The notes under the pieces: model-generated
Database searches by the model: none
What the model was told of the DNA's origin: nothing
Seen by the model: only the letters and a program-made list of their open reading frames with translations
From: Sulfitobacter delicatus
Lineage (GTDB): Bacteria; Pseudomonadota; Alphaproteobacteria; Rhodobacterales; Rhodobacteraceae
Length of the DNA stretch: 64,000 nt
Reading direction: 5' to 3'
Assembly: GCF_900102535.1 (NCBI RefSeq)
Contig: NZ_FNBP01000002.1
Coordinates: forward strand, 461,138 to 525,137
In this document: one piece after another, positions 53,148 through 62,153 of the stretch
How the letters are laid out: every line of letters begins with the position of its first letter
Position numbering within the stretch: the stretch's first letter is position 1
Program-made: the position numbers and the translations under genes

Positions 53148-53981
53148 TCAGTTCATCGCCGCAAAAACGCAGCCGTCACTCAGCAATTCGGGCGGCGTCA
53201 TGCAGAGCCCCTTCGCCACCTGAAAAGCGGCCAGCACCTTGGGTACATAATCCCGCGTCTCGGCGAACGGCGGCACCCCCGCATGTTTGCGTACCGAGCC
53301 CTCCCCCGCGTTATAGCCCGCCAGCACCAAAATCGGGTCGCGGTCGAACTCCCCCATCAGCCAGTCCAGGTATTTTACCCCGCCGCTGATGTTCTCGCCG
53401 GCTATCATACTGTCACTGACGCCAAATCGCGCCGCCGTATCGGGCATAAGTTGCATTAACCCCTGCGCCCCAGCCCGGCTGACCGCCTCGGTCCGGCCGG
53501 AAGATTCGACGGCAATGACCGCCAGAACCAGCGCCGGAGAGACGCGCGTCCCGACAGTGGCGCGCAGGATGTCGATCCCATTCTGCCGCGCGAGATCCTG
53601 CATCTGCTGCAAGCGCGGTGCGGGCATCTTTGGCCCGGCACCTGCCAGTGTCGCCAAAGCTGGCCCCAAGCGCCCCGCTCCGGCGCGGTCAGCCGCGGGC
53701 GAGATCTTATCCCAGAACCAGTCAAACTGCCCCGGCTTGAGCGGTGCAATAGCACCCGACGGTGTGGCAGCCACCGCGGGGCCAGTATCAACTTCAGCGG
53801 CAGCCGCAGCGCGGGCTGCGGGGTCAATCTGCACGGTAATGCGTTTGGCACCCCTTTTGGGCGGAGCAATCCGTTTTGCAGAAAACTCGGGAAAAGGTTT
53901 GGGACCGTCGGCCCAAGCCGCGCTCCCGGTAGTAAGGCCGCAAAACGCGCCCAACGCCATAACTGCTAAGATACGATACAT
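53148..53981 (-). CDS. Soluble lytic transglycosylase-like (SLT domain) protein
   Basis: 277 residues from the ATG at 53981 (a GTG at 53993 is possible). Signal peptide of about 24. The SLT domain has its catalytic Glu159 in VIAVESSGR, followed by GLMQLMPDTAARFGV and VLAGYNAGEGSV, which are the family's motifs II and III. It cuts peptidoglycan glycan strands in the periplasm. It is divergent from the tad pilus locus, so it could open the wall for the pilus machine, but no sequence link proves it. Confidence 0.9.
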   Translation of the reverse strand: MYRILAVMALGAFCGLTTGSAAWADGPKPFPEFSAKRIAPPKRGAKRITVQIDPAARAAAAAEVDTGPAVAATPSGAIAPLKPGQFDWFWDKISPAADRAGAGRLGPALATLAGAGPKMPAPRLQQMQDLARQNGIDILRATVGTRVSPALVLAVIAVESSGRTEAVSRAGAQGLMQLMPDTAARFGVSDSMIAGENISGGVKYLDWLMGEFDRDPILVLAGYNAGEGSVRKHAGVPPFAETRDYVPKVLAAFQVAKGLCMTPPELLSDGCVFAAMN

Positions 53982-54343
53982 CTGCCTGCTCACTTCAACG
54001 TCTTATGCGTCTTACCTGCGCAATATTCCATGAATCAGGGAATCGGGCCAGCAAATCGGGCGGCAGATCATGGCAATTTCGCCCCAATTTGCCCGAAAAC
54101 CACGGTCTAAAGGGGCATTCAAACTGTTAAGCCGCTCCTAATACACGTGTTTACAACAGCTTAGCACTGGCTACGCAAAAATATGTTGCGAGAGGGTAAA
54201 AGTCACATTTGCCGCCAAATTCGCGCCCCATTCCCGAGGCTATATAGGACCATACCAAGTCGGACAGCCCAATGTGAGAGAACGGGCCTGACAAGACGGC
54301 GAGGTTGAGAACTTAAATCAAATGATCCTTGGAGGGACATGCC
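53982..54343. other. AT-rich divergent promoter region before the pilin gene
   Basis: 362 bp without genes between the transglycosylase and the first pilin. It holds runs of weak pairs (e.g. 54176-54190), an element AATTTCGCCCCAATTTGC at 54075-54092 shared with the cpaE upstream region, and a CtrA-like half-match at 54127-54141. Promoters for both flanking genes should be here. Confidence 0.6.
54127..54141 (+). promoter_or_regulatory. CtrA-like box upstream of pilin (one mismatch)
   Basis: TTAA-N7-CTAA, one base off TTAA-N7-TTAA. It lies about 200 bp from the pilin start, which is far for direct activation. Tad pili are CtrA-controlled in several alphaproteobacteria, so it is listed with low confidence. 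Confidence 0.3.
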
Positions 54344-54526
54344 ATGATGAACTTTATCAAAAACTTCCGCAAAGACGAAGACGGTGCCGTGACAGTTGAC
54401 TGGGTCGTTCTGACCGCTGCGATTGTCGGCCTTGCCGTTGCTGCTTTCACATCCATCGAAACCAGCGCGACCAACCTGACAACACAGATCACCGGTGACA
54501 TGGACAGCCAGCTCGACGCCCAGTAA
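54344..54526 (+). CDS. flp: Flp-type major pilin
   Basis: 60 residues from the ATG at 54344, with GGAGGGA 7 nt upstream. A short positively charged leader (MMNFIKNFRKDEDG) precedes a single hydrophobic helix (VDWVVLTAAIVGLAVAAFTSI). The usual Flp cleavage motif G-x4-E-Y appears as G-AVTV-D-W, the form seen in Rhodobacterales. After prepilin peptidase cleavage it assembles into the Tad pilus fibre. First gene of the tad locus. A hairpin 20 nt downstream may favour its own transcript. Confidence 0.88.
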   Translation: MMNFIKNFRKDEDGAVTVDWVVLTAAIVGLAVAAFTSIETSATNLTTQITGDMDSQLDAQ

Positions 54527-54546
54527 TCCGTCGAACCATCGATCTG

Positions 54547-54619
54547 AGGGGGCCACTTTGTGCCTGGCAGATGCAGGGGCCACTTCCTGTGCCGGGGCGT
54601 GGCCCCCTTTGCATTTTTT
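54547..54619 (+). terminator. Hairpin with alternative 5' arms between the two pilin genes
   Basis: AGGGGGCCAC (54547-54556) pairs with GTGGCCCCCT (54599-54608), followed by TTGCATTTTTT. A second GGGGCCAC (54576-54583) can pair with the same 3' arm, so two mutually exclusive hairpins are possible. It probably acts as a partial terminator that keeps pilin above machine transcripts. Confidence 0.65.
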
Positions 54620-54649
54620 CGGTGATACGCTCACCGCACGGAGACCCAT

Positions 54650-54832
54650 ATGCGTAAGTCTATCACTCATTTTATCTACGCTGAAAACGGTGCTGTCACA
54701 GTTGACTGGGTCGTCATCGCTGCAGCAGTTGTCAGTTTGGGGCTCCTAATTTTGGGTACGATCCATGGTTCAGCCGTGGGTATGTTGGACGAGCTAGGTG
54801 CCAGTTTGATCGCCAAATACGGCAGCGGCTAA
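54650..54832 (+). CDS. Second Flp-like pilin
   Basis: 60 residues, ATG at 54650 with GGAG 7 nt upstream. It repeats the pilin plan: short leader MRKSITHFIYAENG, then AVTVDWVVIAAAVVSLGLLILGTI and a short polar tail ending SLIAKYGSG. It shares the GAVTVDWVV core with the first pilin but diverges afterwards, so it is an old paralogue and probably a minor pilin. Confidence 0.8.
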   Translation: MRKSITHFIYAENGAVTVDWVVIAAAVVSLGLLILGTIHGSAVGMLDELGASLIAKYGSG

Positions 54833-54913
54833 TTCACCTGAAGCTGGACGAGCTACTCTTGCTGCCAGCCTTCTCCCGCTTTCGCCCTGATGCCGACCAA
54901 GTATCGCCACATT

Positions 54914-54956
54914 CCGCAGCTATCATGCTGCGGATACACCGGCGGGATCGCCCGCC
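54914..54956 (+). promoter_or_regulatory. Two hairpins in the cpaB leader
   Basis: CCGCAGC/GCTGCGG (54914-54920 with 54927-54933) and GGCGGG/CCCGCC (54941-54946 with 54951-54956) stand just before the cpaB ribosome binding site. They have no T tract, so an mRNA-stability or processing role is more likely than termination. Confidence 0.45.
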
Positions 54957-54976
54957 CCGAGTTATGAGGTAACAAT

Positions 54977-55837
54977 ATGCGAGCCGTATTCGGACTGGTC
55001 CTTTTGGTAGGTATCGCACTTGCCGGCGGGGCCGTATATCTGGCAAAAGACCAGATTGCACAATATCAGGCAGCCCATGCCCAAGCGCAGGCTGCGCTGG
55101 CTAAAGTCGTTCCAACAAAGACAGTCTGGGTAGCCGACAAGCCGTTGAAATACGGTCAGCCGCTCACCCGCGAAGACGTGCGCGAGGTAAAATGGCCTGA
55201 GAACGCAATTCCCGAAGGCAGCTTCCTCGCCGAGAGCGACCTCTTCCCCGAGAACGTCCGAGAACAGCGTGTCGTCTTGCGGAATATTGAGAAAGACGAG
55301 GCCATCATGGCCGTTAAAGTCACGGAGCCCGGCGAAGATTCGGGACTGACCTCGCGTCTCGCGAAAGGCATGCGCGCCTTTACCATCAAAGTTGATGTCT
55401 CTTCGGGTGTTTCGGGCTTCCTGCGCCCCGGTGACAAAGTTGACGTTTACTGGACAGGCCGGATCAACCTGGGCAGCCAGTCGAGCAATGGTGATGTCAC
55501 TAAGCTCATCGAGTCCGCCGTACCGCTTATCGCCATCGACCAAAGCGCTGATGCGCTGGTAATGGAGGAAGCCTCGATCGCCAAAACCGTGACCGTGGCG
55601 GTGAACCCGCAGCAGGTGGCTGCTTTGGCGCAGGCGCAGTCGACCGGTAAACTGTCGCTGTCCCTAGTTGGCGTGAATGACGACACCGTGGCCGAAGCCA
55701 TCGAGGTCGACCAGCGCTCCCTGCTGGGCATCAAGGCACAAGAGACCATTGCCGAAGTCGCGCAGGAAAAGGTCTGCACCATCCGCACCCGCCGTGGCGC
55801 CGAGGTGGTAGAGATCCCGATCCCCTGCACAAACTAA
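54977..55837 (+). CDS. cpaB: Flp pilus assembly protein CpaB (RcpC-like)
   Basis: 286 residues. One N-terminal membrane helix (FGLVLLVGIALAGGAVYLA), then an SAF domain beginning TKTVWVADKPLKYGQPLTREDVREVKWPENAIPEG and a C-terminal RcpC-type region (LRPGDKVDVYWTG; CTIRTRRGAEVVEIPIPC). It is a periplasmic component that steadies the secretin channel of the Tad pilus. It is followed by a strong terminator, so cpaC must have its own promoter. Confidence 0.92.
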   Translation: MRAVFGLVLLVGIALAGGAVYLAKDQIAQYQAAHAQAQAALAKVVPTKTVWVADKPLKYGQPLTREDVREVKWPENAIPEGSFLAESDLFPENVREQRVVLRNIEKDEAIMAVKVTEPGEDSGLTSRLAKGMRAFTIKVDVSSGVSGFLRPGDKVDVYWTGRINLGSQSSNGDVTKLIESAVPLIAIDQSADALVMEEASIAKTVTVAVNPQQVAALAQAQSTGKLSLSLVGVNDDTVAEAIEVDQRSLLGIKAQETIAEVAQEKVCTIRTRRGAEVVEIPIPCTN

Positions 55838-55872
55838 CAGGTTTTCAACCGGTTACTCAGAACATTAGAAAG

Positions 55873-55904
55873 CGCCGCAGCCCTCTGCGGCGTTTTGCAT
55901 TTTT
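55873..55904 (+). terminator. Rho-independent terminator after cpaB
   Basis: Perfect 8-bp stem CGCCGCAG/CTGCGGCG (55873-55880 with 55885-55892), loop CCCT, then TTTTGCATTTTT. It divides the tad locus into separate units. Confidence 0.88.
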
Positions 55905-56042
55905 CCCCTATGTTGCCGATTACCCACATGCGGAATGGTGGCGAAGCGCTTGATTCTTGCAATAAAATTGGAATTGCCGCAGAGTAGCTCAAACGAAGGG
56001 CGCAAAGACCCATTCCGAGGCGTGATCAAAAAGGCAGGTCAC

Positions 56043-57479
56043 ATGAAAATCGATAGATTTCTGAAAGCAGCCCTATTGGGGCTGACGCTGGGCGCCATGC
56101 CATTGGCCATGAGCCTGCCCAATACGGCCCTCGCCGACACGTTACGGGTGGTCAAACGCGGCACGGCTTCCACATTGGACGTCCCCATGAACCGCGCGGT
56201 GGTGGTCGAAAGTGACATTCCCTTCGCGGAACTCAGCATTGCCAACCCCGGCATTGCCGATATCTCCTCCCTGTCGGACCGTACGATCTATGTCTTGGGC
56301 AAGTCGCCCGGTCTGACCACGCTGACGCTGCTTGATGCCGCGGGCCAGCTGATCACCAACGTCGATGTGCGCGTTGCGGCGGATGTGTCGGAGTTCAAAG
56401 AACGCCTGCGCCAGATCCTCCCCGGTGAGCGGATCGAAGTACGTACTGCCAATGACGGTATTGTGCTGTCCGGCGTCGTCTCCTCTACCCAGCGGCTGCA
56501 ACGTGCGCTGGACCTCGCAGAACGCTACGCGCCCGAGCGGGTCAGCAATCTGATGAGCGTAGGTGGCATTCAGCAGGTGATGATGAAAGTGCGCTTTGCC
56601 GAGATGCAGCGCAACGTGTCCAAATCCCTTGGTTCCTCTCTGGCGCTGAACGGGGCCATCGGCGGCACCGGCATCAATGGCGGCACCGGTACGACGAATA
56701 CGTCGGGCGGCGTTACCAACTCGCTGGGCGGCTCGATCCCTTCGGTTAACCAGAACGCGGGCGCGGTGCTTTTCGGCTTTAACGCAGGCTCAACGCAGGT
56801 GGGCATCTTGCTGGAAGCGCTAGAGGAAAAGGGCGTTGTCCGCTTCTTAGCAGAGCCGAACCTCGTGGCGCTTTCTGGACAAGAGGCCAAATTCCTCGCC
56901 GGTGGCGAATACCCCGTCCCTGTCGCCCAATCGGGTGACCGTATTTCGATTGAGTTCAAACCCTTCGGCGTCGAGCTGGCCTTTGTGCCGCGCGTCGTGG
57001 ACAAGGACCTGATCAATCTTGAGATGAACGCCGCTGTGTCGGCGATCGACCCCACCAATAGCATTGCCCTTGGCAACGGGGTGGAAATCTCAGCCTTTAC
57101 CCGCCGCGAAACTTCGACGACTGTTGAGATGCGCGATGGGGAAAGCTTTGCCATCGCAGGCTTGCTGACGGACGACTTCACCGACAATTCGCGGCAACTG
57201 CCTTGGATCGGCGATGTGCCCGTGTTGGGCGCACTGTTCCGCTCTGCGGACTATCAGCGCAGCCAGACGGAACTGGTTATCATCGTCACCGCCCATCTGG
57301 TCAGCCCCACGCGGGGCGAGGCTCTGGTCTTGCCGACGGACCGCATCAAACCGCCGAGCGAAAAAGACCTTTTCTTGCATGGTCGCACTGCCAACGACGC
57401 CCGCACCCCGCGCAAAGGTGCGGCGGGCGAAGTCGCCAAGCAGGACTTCCAAGGCTCCTACGGCTATGTACTGGATTGA
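56043..57479 (+). CDS. cpaC: Tad pilus outer-membrane secretin CpaC (RcpA)
   Basis: 478 residues from the ATG at 56043. Signal peptide of about 31 (cleavage ALA-DT). The N-terminal pilus-assembly domain (RVVKRGTASTLDVPMNRAVVVESDIPFAELSIANPGIADISSLSDRTIYVLGK) is followed by a BON-like part and the secretin core (FLAEPNLVALSGQEAKFLAGGEYPVP; QLPWIGDVPVLGALFRS, ELVIIVTAHLV). It forms the outer-membrane gate for the pilus. A Gly/Thr/Asn-rich loop lies at about 205-235. Followed after 4 bp by the OmpA-like gene. Confidence 0.95.
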   Translation: MKIDRFLKAALLGLTLGAMPLAMSLPNTALADTLRVVKRGTASTLDVPMNRAVVVESDIPFAELSIANPGIADISSLSDRTIYVLGKSPGLTTLTLLDAAGQLITNVDVRVAADVSEFKERLRQILPGERIEVRTANDGIVLSGVVSSTQRLQRALDLAERYAPERVSNLMSVGGIQQVMMKVRFAEMQRNVSKSLGSSLALNGAIGGTGINGGTGTTNTSGGVTNSLGGSIPSVNQNAGAVLFGFNAGSTQVGILLEALEEKGVVRFLAEPNLVALSGQEAKFLAGGEYPVPVAQSGDRISIEFKPFGVELAFVPRVVDKDLINLEMNAAVSAIDPTNSIALGNGVEISAFTRRETSTTVEMRDGESFAIAGLLTDDFTDNSRQLPWIGDVPVLGALFRSADYQRSQTELVIIVTAHLVSPTRGEALVLPTDRIKPPSEKDLFLHGRTANDARTPRKGAAGEVAKQDFQGSYGYVLD

Positions 57480-57483
57480 TCCG

Positions 57484-58164
57484 ATGACACGTATGACAGC
57501 CAAACCGCTCAAAATGATCGCTGGTCTGACCGCATTGGCCGGAATTACCGCCTGCGCGCCGAGCAACGATCCGGTCTATACACAGTTCTACCGCGAAGCG
57601 GGCTCCATCGTGGACACCGGCCAGTTTGGCAATGCCACGCTGCACAACCGGCAGGTCATGACGGGCGAAAAGAAGGTCACCTTTGAGATGGCCAATCGTT
57701 TCGCCACCGAAGTCCGCTCGACTGTGACCTTTGCCTTCAACTCCGCGCAATTGGATGCCAACGCGCAGGCCATTCTGCAGCAGCAGGCAAATTGGATCCG
57801 TCAGTTCCCCGAAATGCGCTTCCGCGTCTACGGCCACACTGATCTGGTCGGCTCGGACGCCTATAACCGCGCGCTTGGTCTTCGTCGTGCGCAGGCGGTT
57901 GTGTCCTACCTTAGCACGTTAGGCATCAGCCGCAGCCGCTTAGAAGCCGTTGTTTCCTTTGGCGAAACACAACCGTTGATCGTGACGCAGGGCCGCGAGC
58001 GTCGTAACCGGCGCACGGTGACCGAGGTCAGTGGCTTCGCAAAGGGTCAGGGCCAACTGCTCGACGGAAAATATGCGCAGGTCATCTACCGCGAATATAT
58101 CGCCAGCGCCGTGCCGCCCTCGCAGATCAGCTCAATGACGACCGCGACCGCCGGCGGAGAATAA
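57484..58164 (+). CDS. OmpA-family lipoprotein of the tad locus
   Basis: 226 residues. The lipobox LAGITAC makes Cys24 or nearby the lipidated residue. The OmpA domain at about 80-180 shows VTFAFNSAQLDANAQAILQQQANWI, then GHTDLVGSDAYNRALGLRRAQAVVSYL with the Asp and Arg that bind diaminopimelate. It probably anchors the secretin to peptidoglycan, in the place CpaD holds in other Tad systems. It ends in a strong terminator. Confidence 0.9.
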   Translation: MTRMTAKPLKMIAGLTALAGITACAPSNDPVYTQFYREAGSIVDTGQFGNATLHNRQVMTGEKKVTFEMANRFATEVRSTVTFAFNSAQLDANAQAILQQQANWIRQFPEMRFRVYGHTDLVGSDAYNRALGLRRAQAVVSYLSTLGISRSRLEAVVSFGETQPLIVTQGRERRNRRTVTEVSGFAKGQGQLLDGKYAQVIYREYIASAVPPSQISSMTTATAGGE

Positions 58165-58190
58165 ACCGCCCCACGGCAATTAACGTTTCA

Positions 58191-58226
58191 AAGACCCCCG
58201 CGCCCACCGGCTGCGGGGGTCTTTTG
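58191..58226 (+). terminator. Terminator after the OmpA-like gene
   Basis: 11-bp stem AAGACCCCCGC/GCGGGGGTCTT (58191-58201 with 58213-58223), followed by TTG and a short T-rich stretch. It separates cpaC-ompA from the cpaE-cpaF-tadBCD unit, for which the 58227-58443 stretch should hold a promoter. Confidence 0.8.
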
Positions 58227-58443
58227 CGTTATGTCCAATGGCGTCCCTGAGCGGGGATCGTTTCAAGATACCCAACAATCGAAGCTTTTTAGCCCCAATC
58301 TCGCCCCAGTTGGCTGTGATATTCGCATGAGTAGGACAATTGTGCCCGGTCAACGCACCCGGCACGGGTAAGGCCAGAGATGGAACAGACGACAGAAAGT
58401 CGCTCCGACCTGGTTAAACCATTGACGTAAAGGACAAAAGGTC

Positions 58444-59691
58444 ATGAGCAGCAGTATGCCCCAGCCCGAAGCAGCGCCGATTGTCGCCTGTACCATTAGC
58501 CGTGATGTACAAAACTTCGATCTCTTGATCGAGGACATGGAATCAACCCTTGGCGAAAGCTGGGGGGATCTGGGCTTTGCCGAAGCACTGGCCTTCTTTG
58601 GGCAACCCGAAGCCGAGGCGATGGAGTTCGTCGCGCTGGCGATGGATGAAACCGACGAAGAGAACCTCGTCCTGATGGGTGAAATCATCAGTCAGGCCAA
58701 GGCCCGAAATATATCTGTCATCCTTATTGCCGAGGATGTCACCCCCGCCGCTCTGCATTCGCTTTTGCGACAGGGCGCGGATGAGTTTGTCCCCTACCCT
58801 CTGCCCGAAGGCGAGCTGGCCCAGGCCATCGCACGTGTCCGCAGCAGCGGCACCGACGCCGCGCCGGAACCGGCGGTGGAAGCGAGCGGGCCGCAGCTGA
58901 AGGCCGGTGCACGTAAAGATGGCGCGCTGATTGTGGTACATGGGCTCGCAGGCGGCACGGGCGCCACGACGCTGGCGGTGAACCTGGCATGGGAACTGGC
59001 CACGGCTGACAAGAAGAACCCGCCATCGGTCTGCTTGCTGGACCTTGATCTGCAGTATGGCTCGGTCGCCACCTACCTCGACCTGCAACGCCGCGAAGCG
59101 GTTTATGAGATGCTGTCGGACACCGAATCGATGGACGAAGAGATCTTTGGCCAAGCGCTACAGACCTTTGACGGGAAGTTGCAGGTGCTGAGTGCGCCGT
59201 CGGAAATGCTGCCGCTTGACCTTATCACCAACGAAGATGTCGACCGCATTCTCGACATGGCGCGCAACCAGTTCGACTATGTCATCGTCGATATGCCCTC
59301 GACGCTGGTGCAATGGTCCGAAACCGTGCTGACGAACGCCCATGTCTATTTCGCAATGCTGGAGCTCGACATGCGTTCGGCCCAGAACGCTTTGCGCTTT
59401 AAGCGCGCCCTGCAATCCGAAGAGCTGCCGGTCGAAAAGCTGCGCTATGTTATGAACCGCGCGCCGAAGTTTACGGACCTGAGCGCCAAGGCCCGCGTCA
59501 AGCGCATGGCAGAATCGCTGAGCATCTCCATCGACGTGCAACTGCCCGATGGTGGCAAACCGGTGACCCAGGCCAATGACCATGGCCTGCCGCTGGCGAA
59601 CTCTTCCCCGAAAAGCCCGCTGCGCCGCGAAATTGCCAAGCTGGCCGGTTCCATTCACGACCTCAAGGGCGATCAGGCCAAAGCAGCCTGA
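58444..59691 (+). CDS. cpaE: CpaE/TadZ-type pilus-localising ATPase
   Basis: 415 residues. The N-terminal 150 form a receiver-like domain without clear phospho-Asp pocket residues. The MinD/ParA-type ATPase follows: deviant Walker A GGTGATTLAVN (170-180, no Lys, usual for CpaE), VCLLDLDLQYGSVATYLDL and YVIVDMPSTLVQWSETVL. The Ala/Glu linker at about 135-155 is low-complexity. It places the Tad machine at its site in the cell. First gene of the motor unit. Confidence 0.92.
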   Translation: MSSSMPQPEAAPIVACTISRDVQNFDLLIEDMESTLGESWGDLGFAEALAFFGQPEAEAMEFVALAMDETDEENLVLMGEIISQAKARNISVILIAEDVTPAALHSLLRQGADEFVPYPLPEGELAQAIARVRSSGTDAAPEPAVEASGPQLKAGARKDGALIVVHGLAGGTGATTLAVNLAWELATADKKNPPSVCLLDLDLQYGSVATYLDLQRREAVYEMLSDTESMDEEIFGQALQTFDGKLQVLSAPSEMLPLDLITNEDVDRILDMARNQFDYVIVDMPSTLVQWSETVLTNAHVYFAMLELDMRSAQNALRFKRALQSEELPVEKLRYVMNRAPKFTDLSAKARVKRMAESLSISIDVQLPDGGKPVTQANDHGLPLANSSPKSPLRREIAKLAGSIHDLKGDQAKAA

Positions 59692-59714
59692 GCCCCTAGC
59701 GAAAGAGCGTAACG

Positions 59715-61169
59715 ATGTTTTCCAAGTACAAGAAACCTGCTTCGTCCGCGCCAAAGGCGGCCCCCGCTGCGGCCAAGGTCACGCCGATTGCCGCCGCCGC
59801 GCCTGCTGCGGCGCCGATCGAGCCGATCAAGCCCGCCTCCATGCGCCGCGCGCTCAAGCCCGCCGCAGCCGCGCCAGAGGACCGCGAGGTTAAGCGCAAG
59901 CAGCGGATGAGCGACATCAAACTGGAACTGCACCGCGCGCTTTTGGACAACCTCAATCTGGCGGCTCTGGAACATGCGTCAGAGGCAGACTTGCGTCAGG
60001 AGATCAACGACATCGCGGTCGAGATCCTGTCTGAGAAAAGCATCGTTCTGAACCGCGAAGACCGGATGACGCTGAACTCCGAGCTGTATGACGAGGTCAC
60101 CGGCCTCGGCCCGCTGGAGACGCTGCTGAAGGATGAAAGCGTCAACGATATTCTGGTCAACGGCCCGCAGCAGATCTTTGTCGAACGTTCGGGCAAGCTG
60201 GAACTGACCGACGTTACCTTTAAAGACGAAAAGCACCTCTTGCGGATCATCGACAAGATCGTTTCCGCCGTGGGCCGCCGGGTCGACGAAAGCAACCCAT
60301 ACGTCGACGCCCGCCTGAAAGACGGCTCGCGTTTCAACGCCATGGTGCCGCCCGTGGCCGTGGACGGCTCGCTGGTCTCCATTCGTAAGTTCAAGAAAGA
60401 CAAGCTGGGCATCGACGATCTGGTGAACTTCGGCGCCTTTACCGAGGAAATGGCCGCTTACCTGCAAGCCGCTGTGGCCACGCGTCTAAACATCATCGTT
60501 TCAGGCGGTACCGGCTCGGGCAAGACGACCACGCTCAACGCCCTGTCGTCCTTCATCGACAATGCCGAGCGCATCCTCACCATCGAAGACACCGCCGAAC
60601 TTCAGCTTCAGCAGACCCATGTGGGCCGGATGGAAAGCCGCCCGCCCAACGTTGAGGGCAAAGGCGAGGTTTCCCCCCGCGACTGTCTGAAAAACGCCCT
60701 GCGGATGCGCCCGGACCGGATCATCGTGGGCGAGACCCGCGGCGAGGAAGTCATCGACATGTTGCAGGCCATGAACACCGGCCACGACGGCTCGATGACC
60801 ACGATCCACGCGAACTCGGCCCGCGATGGCGTGTCGCGTCTGGAGAATATGATCGCCATGGCGGGCATCGAAATGCCGCTCAAGGCTGTGCGCTCGCAAA
60901 TCTCCTCCGCTGTGAACCTGATCGTGCAGGCCTCGCGCCTGCAGGACGGCTCGCGCCGCATGACCTCGATCACCGAGATCACCGGCATGGAAGGCGAAGT
61001 CATCTCGATGCAGGAAATCTTCCGCTACCAGCGCGTGGGCCTGACGCCGGACAACAAGATCATCGGCCATTTCACCGCCACCGGCGTGCGCAGCCACTAT
61101 GCAGAGCGCTTCCGGATGTGGGGCTATGACCTGCCGTCCTCCATCTATGAACCCATCGCGGCCCAGTAA
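59715..61169 (+). CDS. cpaF: Tad pilus secretion ATPase CpaF (TadA)
   Basis: 484 residues. An Ala/Pro-rich N-terminus (10-55) precedes the type II/IV secretion ATPase core. Walker [10 protein letters not shown] is at 264-272, the Asp box region is [12 protein letters not shown], Walker B is [39 protein letters not shown] with the conserved His residues. It powers pilin assembly on the cytoplasmic face of TadBC. 23 bp after cpaE. Confidence 0.97.
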   Translation: MFSKYKKPASSAPKAAPAAAKVTPIAAAAPAAAPIEPIKPASMRRALKPAAAAPEDREVKRKQRMSDIKLELHRALLDNLNLAALEHASEADLRQEINDIAVEILSEKSIVLNREDRMTLNSELYDEVTGLGPLETLLKDESVNDILVNGPQQIFVERSGKLELTDVTFKDEKHLLRIIDKIVSAVGRRVDESNPYVDARLKDGSRFNAMVPPVAVDGSLVSIRKFKKDKLGIDDLVNFGAFTEEMAAYLQAAVATRLNIIVSGGTGSGKTTTLNALSSFIDNAERILTIEDTAELQLQQTHVGRMESRPPNVEGKGEVSPRDCLKNALRMRPDRIIVGETRGEEVIDMLQAMNTGHDGSMTTIHANSARDGVSRLENMIAMAGIEMPLKAVRSQISSAVNLIVQASRLQDGSRRMTSITEITGMEGEVISMQEIFRYQRVGLTPDNKIIGHFTATGVRSHYAERFRMWGYDLPSSIYEPIAAQ

Positions 61170-61180
61170 GGAATAATCCC

Positions 61181-62143
61181 ATGAGTGCCGAACCTATCAT
61201 TTATGGTCTGATTTTCATCGGCGTGCTGGTGCTGGTCGAAGGCCTGTACCTTGTCGCTTTTGGCAAATCTATCAGCCTCAACAGCCGGGTGAACCGCCGC
61301 CTTGAGATGTTGGAAAAAGGCGCGCGCCGCGAAGAGGTGCTCGATAAGCTGCGCAAGGAAATGCAGCAGCATATGAAGGCGCGGTCGATCCCGCTTTATT
61401 CTCTGCTTTCCGATAAGGCGCAAAAGGCGGCAATTGCCTTTACCCCCAAACAACTGCTGATGATCATGGCCGGGCTATCGGTCCTGGCCTTCCTCGGCCT
61501 GACGATTGGCACAGAGACAAGCGCTCCGGTGCGGATGTTGCTGGCCATAGGCATGGGCGTCGGCGGGGTGTTTTTCTGGGTCTCGCATAAAGCGGGCAAA
61601 CGCATGGGGATGATCGAAGAGCAGCTGCCCGACGCGGTTGAACTCATGGTGCGCAGCCTGCGTGTAGGGCACCCGTTCTCTAACGCGATCTCTATCGTGT
61701 CCAAAGAAATCCAAGACCCGCTGGCCTCCGAGTTTGGCGTCATCGCCGACGAATCCGCCTATGGCCGTGACGTGGGTGAGGCGCTCAAGGACATGGCCGA
61801 GCGACTGGATATGCAAGATTTGCGGTTCCTCGCCGTGGCCGTGACCATCCAGCAGCAATCGGGCGGCAACCTGGCCGAAATCCTCGCGGGTCTCGCCAAA
61901 GTCATCCGCGCCCGCTTCCGCCTCTTCCGCCGCGTGAAGGCGATCACGGCGGAAGCGAAATGGTCCGGTAAGTTTCTCTCAGCCTTCCCGCTGATTGCGC
62001 TTGTGGTGATCAATCTGGGCGATCCGCATTACTATGACGAAGTCCGCGATCACGCCCTTTTCATCCCGGCCTGTTTTGCCGTGGGCATCTTTCTGGCGCT
62101 GAACCTTATCGTGATGCGCATTTTGACAAACATCAAAGTCTGA
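61181..62143 (+). CDS. tadB: Tad inner-membrane platform protein TadB
   Basis: 320 residues with four hydrophobic segments (about 4-24, 88-106, 112-128 and 268-310). The T2SSF domain covers about 150-285 (LPDAVELMVRSLRVGHPFSNAISIVSKEIQDPLASEF; LRFLAVAVTIQQQSGGNLAEILAGL). It forms the membrane platform with TadC. 11 bp after cpaF. Confidence 0.95.
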   Translation: MSAEPIIYGLIFIGVLVLVEGLYLVAFGKSISLNSRVNRRLEMLEKGARREEVLDKLRKEMQQHMKARSIPLYSLLSDKAQKAAIAFTPKQLLMIMAGLSVLAFLGLTIGTETSAPVRMLLAIGMGVGGVFFWVSHKAGKRMGMIEEQLPDAVELMVRSLRVGHPFSNAISIVSKEIQDPLASEFGVIADESAYGRDVGEALKDMAERLDMQDLRFLAVAVTIQQQSGGNLAEILAGLAKVIRARFRLFRRVKAITAEAKWSGKFLSAFPLIALVVINLGDPHYYDEVRDHALFIPACFAVGIFLALNLIVMRILTNIKV

Positions 62144-62153
62144 GGGGCCGGAA

